Assembly: GCA_963922205.1 (NCBI GenBank)
Contig: CAWUHX010000146.1
Coordinates: 372,001 to 436,000, forward strand
DNA length: 64,000 nt
Direction of reading: 5' to 3'
Source: Romanomermis culicivorax
Taxonomy: Eukaryota; Nematoda; Enoplea; Mermithida; Mermithidae
Below, one piece after another: positions 33,851-46,504 of this stretch (its first letter is position 1; every line of letters starts with the position of its first letter). A program made the translations under genes and the position numbers. The notes beneath the pieces were generated by a model that was not told the DNA's origin, searched no databases, and saw only the letters and a list, made by a program, of their open reading frames with translations.

Positions 33851-36800
33851 CTTGGGCGCCTTCAGGGTGCCACCCATGCCTTTTCTAAAAATAGATTTCT
33901 TGGTAAACTTGATGTTGGCTATTCAGCTGGCGTTCTTAGCTTGTGTTTCTTAGTGCACAGTAAACTGGTTCTTGTATATAAACCTCACATAGACAAATTG
34001 AAGAAATATAGCCCCTACCTCTTGTCTATTCTAAAAATAGATTTCCTGGAAAAATCGATGTTTACTTTTCAGCTCAGGTAGTTTGCTTTTTATTTGTGCC
34101 AGTAAACTGGTTCTCAAGTCATAGCTCATATATTAATCTTACATAGACAAATTGATAAAACAAGGCCAAATTGCTTCTACCTCTTTTGAAACTTTTCCAA
34201 TGTGCATGAAAACTGGCTTGTAAGAGTGTAAATGGTAGTATTGATGCACATAGACAAGTTAATAGAAACAGATAACAAACAGATGTTGTTTCTCATTGAT
34301 ATAACTTTACCAACTTCTCTAAAAACTTGATGTTTACTTGTAGGCCTGATGTTCTGAGATTATGTAACAAAGTACATGCTCAGCTAGTTTTTCTTAGTGC
34401 ACAGTAAACTCATTCTTGTATATAAAACTCACAAAGGCAAATGGATGAAATATAGCTACCTCTTGTGCTTTCTAAAAATAGACTTCATGCTGACCTGAAA
34501 AGAACTTAAAGATTTCTGAGAAGTCCATTTCTAGAAAATGTGTGGGTATAAGCTATATTTGGTTGATATGTAAATGGCATAGACACTCTCATTTGCAATG
34601 CAAAAACTACTGTTAGAGCAAGTTTCTAACAAGAAATAACAGTTGGCCACATTTCATTGATTTGTCTATGTGAGATTCATATATGTACATCCAGTTTAGC
34701 ACTAGTTTCCTGTGCACCAGACAAGTTTTCATGCATGATGACAAACTCTGAAAAAGAAAGAACAATCTATATTTTCATTGATTTGTCCATGTACATTGAT
34801 ACTCTTATCTGCACCATAACAAAACTATGAGAACCAGTTTTCCTGCATACCAAGAAAGTTTCTAAGAAGGAAAAATGAGTTGAACATATTTCCTTGATTT
34901 GTCTATGTGAGACTCATATAATAGCTACAAATTGAGAATCAGTTTACTGTGTACCAAGAAAAACAAGCCACTCATGTACCTTCTGCATGGTTTTCCGAGA
35001 TGTCTGTGTTTAGAAACTGCTTGATTTGTGTCCCAAGGGGTGCTTCAGTGATTTCATCAATACTCTATTTCAAAGAACCAGTTATGTATGTTAGGAGGGT
35101 TTTTGAAGGAGAAGAATTGAGTTGACTGCATTTCATTGATTTTTCTATGTGAGATTCATATATTAGCTATGACTTGAGAACCAGTTCACTGTGCATTAAA
35201 AAAACAAATTAAGCATGTATCTTCTGTATGGTTAAACACACAGAATTCTGAGCTGAATAGTGAGCATCAAGTGTTGCGAGAAGTTTATTTTTAGAAACTG
35301 CTTGAGTGGTGTCATGGGGCCCATTGCATATAATGTACAAGTTACAAGCTACAAGTTGCAAGTTACAAGTGAAAAAAGCTATCAGTCATACAAGTTGGGG
35401 TTGCGTATAAATTTTTCATCTACAAGCAAAAAATTACTAGTCGAGAGTCAACTTTATAAGTCATACAAGTATGTTATATTTGTAGGATGTGTAATTTACA
35501 ATTGTAGTTTTTCGAGGTTACAAGCCCTACAAGTATAAATTACAAGCGTTTTTTATGAATGCATTTTTATAGAGCGATTTTACATGTTGTACAAGCATAT
35601 TATAAGTGTAACGAAAACTGTTGCATAAAATTTCTGCTTGTTACACTTGTAACAATGCCATCAACAATCTTGTAACAATCAAAATTAATTCGAGGACAAA
35701 ATGCTCATTGTTGACGTGTATTATTATTTTCTCCCACAAAATCGTCTTCAGAATCCCTACTTCCAGTAAAAATATCTCCATACTTGCTTAAAAATGGAAA
35801 ACCATACATGCGCAGGAGAACAAGCTTTTTGGAAGGTGGCCAAATGTCAGTAATGTTCCTTTACAAAGTGAAGGGCGAATTTTTTGCCCAAGGGTTTCCA
35901 CCACCCTGCCCCCCCCCCATAAATCCTCCCACACCAGCATGTTCATGTATGTAGAAAACACTTGTAGGACTTGTAATTGATCTTTTGATGTACATTTCAC
36001 TAAGACTCAAATATCACAACAAATTAATCCATAAAAATGGATAAAGTTTTTACGACTCTAAAGTAAAATGACTGTTGCATCCATTACAACTAAATTTAAA
36101 AAAAATGCCAAAGAAAGAGAAGAAATTAAGCAAAACTAATTATTTATTAATGAAATTTGACTTGTAACTCTATCGCATTTTAAAATGTTACAAGTCTTTT
36201 TACAATTGTAGCACTAATACTTTTGTGTCAAGCCCAACTTGTACAACTTATAAATTCATCAAAGAATGTGTGTGTTAAAATATTTAACTACACATATAAT
36301 GGACTTGCAGCTAGAAGTTTTATGCAATGCTGCGCATGGAAAATTTCTCTTGTAGGACTCACAATCGTTACAAGTGCTTTTATGCAACACCAGCTTGTAA
36401 ATTACAGTTGTAGCACTTGTTAAAATTTCGCTTGTAGGGCTTATACATGTAGCTTGTAACTTGTAACTTTTATGTAATGGAATTCACAAATAATTCTTGG
36501 CTTGTAGGACTTGTAACAACTACAAGTGTTTTATGCAACAGGTCCCTGAAGTAGAACTTCAGTCATTGCATCAATACTCTATTTCAAAGAACCATTTATC
36601 ATGTATGTTAATAGTGTTTGGAAACAGAAGAAGCAGTTGACTATATTTCATTGATTTGTCTATGTGAGATTCATATATTGGCTATGAGTTGAGAACCAGT
36701 ATCAAGTTTTCCGAGTGGTCGAGTTTTGGAAAATGCAAGAGGTAGAAGCAATTCCACTATATTCCATCAATTTTTGTCCATATGAGATTTAAATGCGAGA

Positions 36801-38605
36801 AATAGTTTACTCTGCAATAAGAAAAACAAGCTACTCATGTACTTTGTTACAAAATGTCAGAACATCGAGCTGAAAAGTAGACATCAAGTCTTCTGAGAAG
36901 TCTTTTTCTAGAAAATGCAAACAGTGGAGGCAATTCGACTATTTTTCATTCATTTTGGCTTATGTGAGATTTATGTACTAGAACCAGCTTACTTTGCATT
37001 AAGAAAAACAGGCTAGGCATGTACTTTGTCGAAAAATTCCAGAATGCTGAACTAAAAATAAACAACAAAGTTTCCCAGAAGTTGATTCTTAGAAAACGTG
37101 TGGTGTCAGTACAAGCTACATTTCATTGATTTGTGCATATGTATCAATACTCTCATTTGAACTGTAACAAAACTGTGAGAACTAGTTTCCAAAAAGAAAG
37201 AACAGTGGGCCATATTTCAGCATTTTTTCTATGTGAGATTTATATATTGGCTATGACTTGAGAATCAGTTTACTGTGTAGCAAGAAAAACAAACTAACAT
37301 GTACCTTCTGCATGGTTTTTCAAGAAGTCTATCTTTAGAAACTGCTCGATTGGCGCCCAGGGATGGGCACTTCAGTGATTGCATTAATACTCTATTTTAA
37401 AGAACCAGTTCTCATGCATGTTAAGAGAGTCTGGAAAGAGAATAAGTGAGGTGACTATATTTCATCGATTTGTCTGGGTGAGATTATTATATCACCTATG
37501 ACTTGAGATCCAGTTTATTTGTATTAAGAAAAACAGGTTACACATATACTGTGTTACAGAGTGCCAAAATAAAAAGTAGACATCGAGTTTTCTGAGAAGT
37601 CTTTTTTTGGAAAACGCAATATATAGAAGTGATTTGACTATAGTTCATCAATTTTTGTCCATGCAAGATTTATTAACAAGAACCAGTTTACTGTGCACTG
37701 AGTAAAACAAGCTACACATGTACTTTCTTACAAAATGTCAGAGTGTTGACCTTACAGGTAAACATCAAGTTTTCTGAAGAGTTGATAGTTACATCATTAA
37801 AAAACAACATATGTTTATAATTTTATTCTATCAACTTGTCTACATTCATTGATGTTTCCATTCACTCTGTAACAAGCTAGTTTTCATGCACACTGAGAAA
37901 GTTTCAAAAGAGGTAAAAGTGATTTTACTTTGTTTTATTCATTTGTCTATGTAAGATTCATGTACGATAACCAGTTTACTTAGCATCAAGAAAAACAAGC
38001 TAGACATGTACCAAACGCCAGAATGTGGGGCTGAAAAGTAAACATGGAGTATTCCCAGTAGTCTATTTTTAGAAAGCACAAGAGGTAGAGCTATATTTCA
38101 TTGATTTGCCTTTGTGAGTTTTATATACAAGAACCAATTTATTGTGCACTAAAAAACAAGCTAAGCATGTACTATGTTACACAATCTCAGAACGTCAAGC
38201 CTACAAGTAAACATCAAGTTTTCTGAGAAGTTGGTAAAGTTACATCATTGAGAAACACCATCTGTTTGTTATCTGTTTCTATCGACTTGTCTATGTGCAT
38301 CAATACTATCATTTGCGCTCTAACAAGCTAATTTTCATGCACATTTGGAAAGTTTCGAAAGAGGTAGAAGCAATTTGACTTTGTTTTATCAATTTGTCTA
38401 TGTAAAATTAATATATGAGCTATGAGTTGAGAACCAGTTTACTGCCCACAAATAAAAAACAAACTACTGGAGCTGAAAAGTAAACATCGAGTTTTCCAAG
38501 AAATCTATTTTTAGAAAAGGCAAGAGATAGAGGCTATATTTTATCAATTTGTATATGTGGTTTTATAAACAAGAACCAGTTTACTGTGCACTAAGAAACA
38601 CAATC
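33851..38605. mobile_element. TIR element built of degenerate tandem units, left part
   Basis: The left end begins CTTGGGCGCCTTCAGGGTGC. The same ~85 bp, inverted, ends the element at 55,587. Between 33,851 and about 34,480 the units run in one direction ('acagtaaactggttctt..'). After that they run in the other ('..agaaccagtttactgt', 'aacatcaagttttctgagaa'), giving a lopsided palindrome. Units are about 160-185 or 240-285 bp and highly degenerate; I see roughly fourteen. There is no coding sequence. A 1.2-kb element interrupts it at 35.3 kb and a 16.9-kb one at 38.6 kb. Confidence 0.8.
35323..36548. mobile_element. ~1.2-kb element packed with TACAAG/CTTGTA words, GGGCC..TTGCATA ends
   Basis: The left end is GGGGCCCATTGCATATAATG and the right end, inverted, is CAGGGACCTGTTGCATAAAA, similar to many PIF/Harbinger MITE termini. 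The words 'tacaag' and 'cttgta' occur dozens of times, on one strand near the left and on the other near the right, so the whole element can fold back. It interrupts a unit of the surrounding array. A 3-bp duplication is not clear. Confidence 0.7.
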
Positions 38606-39225
38606 TAAAGGCGGAATGTCACTTCACGCGGCGGGCAACACTGCGCGTGATGACCGCTAGCACGCTAGTTTAGGACCAAGCGGGCAAGCCAAGCAGCCGC
38701 GGCTAGTAATTTTCAAAGGTTACTGTAGAAATTTCAATCGGAATTTCAGCGCTGTTGTGTTTTTTCGTGTTGTGTTAATGTTTTTTCGTGTAGACCTTTC
38801 ACCATTTGGTGAACGTGATCAAAATTTTTTCAGCTATTCTATCCATGCCGTTTTTTGCTTAAAAATGTCATGGTGCGCTTTATTTATGCATTTTTGAGCT
38901 TTTCTGGACGTAATTCAATCAGTAATTTACGAAAAAGGAAGAAAAAACGAAGATTGTCGACTTGAGTCAGATTATGATAAGAATATATCGGAATTAATAG
39001 TAGTAGCAAAAAGCCAAAGTGAGGAAAACCTATGTATTTCTGCTTAGCCAAAATGAAGAGTCATAGATTCAATTGGAATCATTCTTCTTTTTTTGGGTTC
39101 TGATACCTTAGATTAGAACGTTGTAAGATAAATCTTTCCAACACATATTTCATGATTTGTAATTTAATTTTTCTGGCGTGATGATGTTAATGCTTGAACA
39201 ATGTGCGAGTGTTTCCACTGTGCCC

Positions 39226-39390
39226 GCTTGCGTAGGAGGGTAAACCCGAGATTTTATGGGGGGGGGGGGTCGAAATAGTTGTAAATTAAAAAAAAACACT
39301 TCCCCCCCCCCTTGTTCTCTAATTTTTTCAAGTTGGGTATTGGGTTGGTCAAGTCCTCCCCCCCCCTATCATAGGTATGCGATGTGCGAA
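39226..39390. repeat. G-run repeat family, copy 1
   Basis: Resembles 40,645-40,862 and 49,388-49,645: 'gtaaacccgagattt' then a G-run, then 'gttggtcaagt' then a C-run and 'ataggtatgc'. Confidence 0.65.
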
Positions 39391-40644
39391 CCATTTAAAA
39401 AGTCAGTCAACGATTTCCTATAAATTTGCTCGGAACAGCAAAATTGATGAATAGATTTGCAGCACCCAAAATTTTTTTAGCTTTTTGATTTTTTAAAAAG
39501 CTGGGCTTATCGTTGCACCTGAGCTGGATTATAGCAAACAATCATGAAAATAATCAATATCAGCGGGAAGTGCTAAAAAATTTTGAGGCAATACACCTTA
39601 CCCCATTGAAAATCCCAAGTTTTTTTCGCCATTATTTGGCGAAGCCCAAATTTTTCTTGCATTTTCAGTTTCTTTTCACCTGAAACATAAATTCAGCAGA
39701 CAGTGTTGCTCGCTGCATGAAGATTAATTTTCTGATGGTTGCAATCAGGGCTGTACAGGCTTTTTTTAGTCATTTTAGAGGCCTGAGCCACTAAAATTTT
39801 GGAAACTGCTCCTAAGATTTTAGGTCTAGGAGCCATTTTGGCTCCTAAAATTTTGATTTATCTGTTTATACTTTAGTGAATTACAGTTATTTTCATTCAA
39901 TTTTAGATTTGAAGTAGGTGTTTTACAGGCTCTAAAATCATAAAACAATAAAAGTTTTCTAGCGCTTTTCACCAGATTTCATTTTATACTCTTTTGGGTC
40001 AGTCTGTTCACTGTTTTTCTACAAATTAAACTTTCTGGGGTAGCAAATTTTCGAAAAGGGGGGAAAATATAGGGGTTCGACAAGGAAATAATGAATTTTG
40101 GTGCATGGTCAAAATCTCAATTTTTCCACTTTTTTTGAAAGTAATATTTCAAATCTGAAGCCACGTTTTAATTAATTATCCTATAATGGGTGATTTCCAT
40201 CAATTTCAAGTTCATTTCAAATTTTTTCAAATGTATATATTTTTTGATTTGTAAAACGGTTTTCGAGCCTTATCTTTATTGAATAATTTTCTTTAAATTG
40301 ATTTTCCAGCACTTTAGAGTGCCAGAATCTGAAAAAAATTTGTTGAATAGCGCCCTAAAGATAGAGGTAACCACAGAAGAATAGGAACAGAAGCTGCATT
40401 CACAAAACCTTATACTTATGTGCTGGAAGGTAATGAACTCAAGTGCTATCTTGGAAGAAGATTTGTGCAAAAATAAACAAAATATCATGTTTTTTTGCAT
40501 AAAAAATTTTTTCTTTGCATGAAGACTTGTTGGCCGATCTTTGTACATGTAGAAAGAAGCTTGTAACTGAAAAATGCTGTTTGGAAATGAAATTTTTAAC
40601 AGTAATTTTTTCGAACACGTATCAGCTGATTGAATATCCCTATA

Positions 40645-40862
40645 ATTCATACTTGTAAGAGGTCCGACCAGTTGGGGAGGAGTAAATCCGAGATTTGAGG
40701 GGAGGGGGTCGAAAAAAGTCGAAATTTTTCCCAAAAAAGGCCAAAAAACATACACTTTTTTCAAATTTTTTGAAATTTTTCCAAACAGGGGGGGGGTTGG
40801 GTATATGATTGGCCAAGTTGAGGGAGGGTCCCCCCAACCCTCGCCCCAATTACAGGTACGCT
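40645..40862. repeat. G-run repeat family, copy 2
   Basis: Opens 'tgtaagaggtccgaccagtt' and closes 'caattacaggtac'. The short ends (TGTAA / TTACA) are inverted, so it may be a small MITE. Confidence 0.7.
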
Positions 40863-41839
40863 ATAATTTAATTTCCACAGTGTGTTACGAATCCATTCTG
40901 CGATATTCTTCAAATTAAAAATTTTTGGCTCCCAACATTTCAATTTGGCCTCTAAAAATGTAGGCTAACAGCAGGCTAGCAGACAAAATGTTCTGATGCT
41001 TTTCAGGTTTTTACATTCTAAAAGGCTGGAAACTTCATAATAGGGAAAATAAATCGGAATCAAACTGAGAAACTGTTTCTTGTTTCTGTGCATTGTGTGG
41101 GGAAAATTTTTTTGTGTTCCAGAATGCTGAAAAATGGAAGTTTGTAACAATTAGCCCTAAATTTATAGTCTTGGAATGACATTTTTATCATTTTTAATGG
41201 GGATAGCGAGGGTTCAGGTTTCAAAATGTGTGGAAAATTCCAAATGAAGAGAGAGAATGAAATTTTGAGAAGTGATGAAAAATTTCATATATCAGCAAAA
41301 TATTGACTCTTAACTAGTGAAAAAAGAGATGAAGTAACTCAATTGAACTGATGATGACTAATTACTAAGTGGAAGTATATATGCAAACAGCAGCACCTAA
41401 TCGAAAACATGGTTTTTTGTTCTTGTACTCAAAAAATTTTTGCACAATGAGAACCATGCCAAAAATTTTCTTGGCCATGCCTCATAGAAAACAATGACTG
41501 ATATACTCAGTGATCAGTGCCAATCACCAAAAAAATTTGAGATTTTCCTCAGTGATTGACAGGAAATCTAAACATTACAAAATCTAGTATGTACTTATAT
41601 GTTATACTCTTCCCACCATTTTTATATTAAGCAACTTCCAATTTCTTGTCCAAAAATTACATATATTTTTTTATTTTTAGCTTGCATTTTATGAATATAC
41701 TATGGTCAATGCGGAACTTCAAAAGTGGATCCTGGTTTATTTATTAGCAAAAAGAAGATGGAAACTACAGCACCAATCAGTCCATCCATTTTTCAAACTG
41801 CAGCCGATAAATGGTGAGTTTTTCTGAGTGGTCAAAAGA
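40863..41839. other. No gene recognised (Harbinger element, 5' of the transposase)
   Basis: AT-rich with chance ORFs. The first transposase-like peptides appear at about 41,690-41,840 but are not clear. Confidence 0.45.
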
Positions 41840-43046
41840 TTAGCATTGCCGAAGAATGACAATCTATTTTTCAAATACTGTCACATGTTTAAAGAAGATT
41901 TCGATCAAATATTGAACTTAATTCAAATGGACATTTGGTGGTCCAATATACATTCAATCCCAATTTTGCCAGAAGAAAGGTTGGCCTTGACTTTAAAGTA
42001 AAAAATATTGAAATTATGTTAATTTCAGTAGATTTTAAATTCTAAAAATATTTAGATTTTGGTGACAGGCCAAAGTTTCGTTTCAACTGGTCTTTGCTTC
42101 CAAATACATCCATCGGCAGTTGGCCGAATATTTCATGCAACATGTCGGGCGTTTTAGGAGAATTTAAAGGGTGAGTTTTTAAAAGTTCCATCGATAAAAG
42201 AAGAATGGAGGGAAGTGAAAAACGCTTTTTATGAAAACTGGAATTTTCCAAATTGCATCGGTGCTATAGATGGCAAGCACATTAGAATTGAAGCAATCAC
42301 TCAATTAACATTTTTTCGTTTTTAAACTAGCAAATCTATTTTATAAGCACCATAAGACAGTGGAAGTTATTTTTATAATTATAAAGCCTATTTTTCAACT
42401 GTATTGCTTGCCCTCATTGATGCAAACTACAAATTTATGATGGTTGATATTGGTGGCTATGGTAGGCAGACCGACAGTGGCACTTTCGCAAATTCACAAA
42501 TTGGACGAAAATTTGACAAGAATACAAATTTTGTATTTTTCAACATCAGTTATTCATCTTAAAAATAAGATTTTTTCACAAGAGTACAATTTTGATGAAC
42601 AATCACAGTTACCTGAAACCGACATTATTTGTGAGAATGTTTTATTGGGGGATGAAGCATTTCCACTTAAAATGTACTTGCTTCGCCCATACCCCACACC
42701 CCAATTGTGCCATGCTCAGCGCATTTTTTCGATTGTTGAGGGCCTGTCGGATGGTCAAAAATGCCTTTGGCATTTTGGTAGGTCACTGGATGATTTTAGC
42801 CAAAGCTATGGAACTTAGCCCTGAAAATGTTGACACTGTTGTCCAGGCATGTGTATGCCTACCCAATTTTGGCATGACCCCACGGCATCAAATTTATGCA
42901 GAAAACTCTAATTGGAATAATTTTACGTCTACAAGAAGTTTGGGCGGAAATAGGTCAAAGTTTGCCGCATCAAATTTACGAGATACATTTAAAGATTATT
43001 TTGTTAGTGTTGCTGGAAAAGTTTTTTGGCAAGATGAAATGATATA
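41840..43046 (+). pseudogene. PIF/Harbinger transposase (DDE_Tnp_4 type), broken
   Basis: Pieces in three frames follow the family order. FKEDFDQILNLIQMD and PEERLALTLK form the N-terminal part (41,880-42,000). NWNFPNCIGAIDGKHIRIEA carries the first catalytic Asp (~42,240-42,290). VDIGGYGRQTDSGTFANS is the second-Asp region, with Gly where the family usually has Ala (42,440-42,500). GDEAFPLKMYLLRPYP carries the third acidic region (~42,650-42,705), then CHAQRIFSIVEG. Frameshifts and stops separate them, so no active enzyme is expected. It would cut and paste the element at TWA targets. It is convergent with the MADF gene. Confidence 0.9.
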
Positions 43047-43207
43047 GTTTGGATAAAAATGGATTGTGTCAACTTGAATTCCAAATATAAGAATTCTATA
43101 GTCCTTTCTGGTGGTTTCAGAATAAACTTCCTAGGGTCAACATGGAAAAGGAGGTATACATTTCAGGTTTCACATCATTTTATTGTATATAATTTTTACA
43201 AAAATTA

Positions 43208-44331
43208 CTGCTTAGAAATTTTGTAAATCGTCATTGCAATTTCGGCCATTGCTTCATTTTGTTTTTTGTTCGTCAATTTGCAAATTTGGATGGCAATACC
43301 CAAGGCTAAAAAAAGTTTTACATCACCTTCGAAGAAACTGGCATTCGGAGCATTTTTGGCAAGATTTAAATACTTTTCCTCACAACCCCAACATTTTTTG
43401 TGGATAAGTATGGTTGCAGAAGCTCAACTACCCCAACAAGTGCACACATGCTTACCCCAATTATCCAAATGATCTTTACAGTCTGTGGCATCCAGTTTTT
43501 TAATAATTACTGAAGTCATTGGCGACATTTGGCTTTTTTTGGTCGATTGTTTGGATATAACCTGTGTGGGGCTGTGGAAATCAATGTCTTCGCTTGGTGT
43601 TGTGGAACCAGTGCTTTGAGCCATTCAGCTTTCATCAGTGCCAACTTCACAGTTGTAGGCAATTAGATCCAGATAATCACTCTTATCATCTAACAATTTT
43701 TCCCGACTATCCTCACTGAGTTTGAACAATTTTTGCATTTTGCAATTTTCTTCATCCATAATTTCCTCATCTTCCCGCTTTTTGGGTACTGATAGATGTC
43801 CAGTTAAATTATCACGGGTTCTAAAACATCAAAAATTTAGAAAAGCTGTCAAAAAATTAACTGCTCAACAAATTACATTCTTGGTTTCATCAAATGTTTT
43901 AAAAACGACATTTGTTCTTAAAACTGCCACCAGGGGATGTATGATGAGGGAGCACCACTAGTCAAAGCAGCCAGGTATTTGTTTCATTGTTTTTGATACT
44001 CATTGCAGATGTTTTTGAAGACTTTTCGACAGTAGTCAGCTAAAAGTCAATTATTTATATTTATTGTTTGATAAATCATATCTACTCAAAACTTGGGAAT
44101 TTCTCATTTTACTCGAGTTGAATTAAACTTACCAGATAAACCAAATTGTTTCAATTTATCAGCAATGGCCGCCCAACATGGATCAATGACATTTTGTTTG
44201 AAATGATCTCTGTTTCCCGGATCATAAATTACATAGTGATTTCTCGCTGACTCAATCAATGACTCTTTAAAATCTGACAATTTTTGTTGATTCATTGGTA
44301 ATGGGTGAAATTCTATCAATGAATATAGCAC
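43208..44331 (-). pseudogene. MADF-domain accessory protein of the Harbinger element, broken
   Basis: Exon 1 (about 44,125-44,331) encodes FKESLIESARNHYVIYDPGN and PCWAAIADKLKQFG, the first half of a MADF DNA-binding domain, and ends at a TCTG|GTAAGT donor. After the acceptor TTTTAG (44,040) the frame reads DYCRKVFKNICNEYQKQ, a stop, then KYLAALTSGAPSS and PWWQF, the second half of MADF. Further pieces (43,208-43,624) are Ser/Thr-rich and end in a helical tail. Harbinger elements commonly carry a Myb/SANT-like or MADF partner needed to bind DNA and import the transposase. In-frame stops show it is dead. Confidence 0.82.
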
Positions 44332-46504
44332 TATGGACCTTCTGGAAAAAAGCAGGTAGACTTTTTAGAAGTTGACTCAAAGCACATAAAGAAGGGACAT
44401 CATGAAAATGCAAAGACATATTGAACTAAACGTTCCAGTGGCACTTTTTCCCAATTACGTATTTTCAGGCAAAATTTTTTGTACATGCATGCTAGAAAAT
44501 TTTCTGCAGCAGATTTGAATAGCTCAATTATTCAGCATTAAGAATATATAATGTTTGTTCAACTTTTTTAAAATTTTTACATTGTCATTTTGTAGTTTTG
44601 TCGGCCTTACTTTAGAAAATTTACTGCTCAAATTTTGAAAAAGTTTGGAGGTGGTCATAGGAAAACTGGTCTCCATCATGATTGGATGGAGCAAATTTAA
44701 TTTCCGCTACACCATTAAAAAGAGGAGGATCTGACGAATTGATTGATGTCTCCTGCTATTTGATTGGATGAAATTTTTATATTGTCTTTTCTGGCTCAAA
44801 GTTGAAAATCAGTTTTTTTCCTGCTAACTCCGCCCCTTTAAGGAAAAGAATGCCGGGAAAAATAAAGGCAAAATCTCAAGGTATGGAAAAGCCCAGCCTG
44901 TGTGTGTATGTGTGCCTTGTGTATACGTGTAAGAGGCATATTTTGCCCAGAAGTGTGCTGTTTGAAAATATGATGACAACTTCATTGTGCTCTGTGTTAG
45001 TGAATCTAATCGATAATGAAAACTGGATGGCACAACAATAATGAAAAAGTGCCTGGCATGTGCAGCATGAGGGCACAACAAGAATAAAGTGTGCAGCATA
45101 ATTTTGAGGCAAAATGAATAAGCAAATTATCATGTACATGAATCGTCAATTAGATTTTCTTTAATTTTGGCAATGAACAATCTACATCGTAAATGTCCCT
45201 GTAATAATTGGCAACAACCAGTTTATTTTTATTTGTGCAGTGGTGATATTTGATAGTGCTGACGTCATTAAATTTTTCAAACATTTCCTGGCAATACGGC
45301 CATAACTCATTGTGCTCCATCAGCAGTTCATGAAAATGAGGGATCGAAACAAATTAAAAGGAAAAAACACATTAAAATTCAAATGTAAAATGAGCAAAAA
45401 GTCCTACAACTTAAAGAAACGAAAAAATGAAAGAGGTAAACAGTTTCATAGTAATGACATTTGTTGTATTCACAATGTTGCATTTTGTTTTTGATGCAAA
45501 AACTTGAAATTTTTGAACTGCAATTAGCGATTCCATTGAGACTGCTTTTCACAGAATGCTCATAAATTAGAAAACACTAAAATAAGCACTGCCTCCAAAA
45601 GTTTGTACCATATTACTGAAAGTAGTGCATTCTTTTACCATAGAATTTTTCAAAAATTTTAAAGGCTATTCAATTCTTTAACCGATGCTATGCTTGGTTT
45701 TCAGCTACTTTTACAATAGTGTTGACAGTATTCCTGAAAAAAATAAAATTTTCATTTTGGATTTTCTTGTTTTTCCTAGGGTCCAATGAAATTTACCAAA
45801 ACTTTTATAACTGCTTAAATGCATTTAAGGCCAAATTTTTCATCATCTATCGTGAGGCCACCATTTTTGTAACTATTTTCAGACTTCATTGTTATGCATG
45901 CACTCACACACACACAATTGATTCAGTGTTTATAACAAACATTACGGCAACAGAAAAACTTGGGACAGTGAAAGAAAATCTGCTGGCCGGCTATAGGAAA
46001 AATTGTTCCATAGCAGACACAAAAAGTCTTAAAAATATTCTTCTATTATATAACCCCCAATCACAACTAAAAAAAGATGCGTCCCTTATGATTGTGTCCC
46101 TATTTCCCAAATGTCCCGATTCCCCGAGTACTAGGAATATCTGAATCCAGGAAACTGCAATCATTCGAGTCGTATCCTAAACAGCAGATCCGACTGAATC
46201 CACATAGAATCCAGATCCAGTATAAAGTATTGGAAAGAATAACCATGTTGTTTGATTTTTCAAAATCAAGCTGTATGAATTTATATTTCTTTGCATTTCA
46301 AAGGTTATTAATTATTGAAATGAGAAGCAAATTGTAGCAACAGCTCAAAATCTTTAGAGTAGATTTTTTGCAAGCTCCTTTCTGTACCAAGCAGGAATCA
46401 CTGGAGAAATTCTGCACCAAAGATGGTTTCCTGTTTCAAATAAACATACATTTTCAATAATTTCGATTCGGATTTTCAATCGAAAAATGATTGTATTAAA
46501 TAAG
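44332..46504. other. No gene recognised; one unassigned 141-codon ORF
   Basis: A plus-strand ORF at 45,719-46,144 (141 codons) has a hydrophobic start and no recognisable domain. A repeat shared with 32.7 kb lies at 46,235-46,390. The rest is AT-rich. Confidence 0.4.

Noticed and set aside
35323..36548. 3-bp target duplication around the CTTGTA-rich element
   Set aside because: The bases next to the ends are TCA on the left and TGA on the right; these are complementary, not direct repeats, so I do not claim a duplication.
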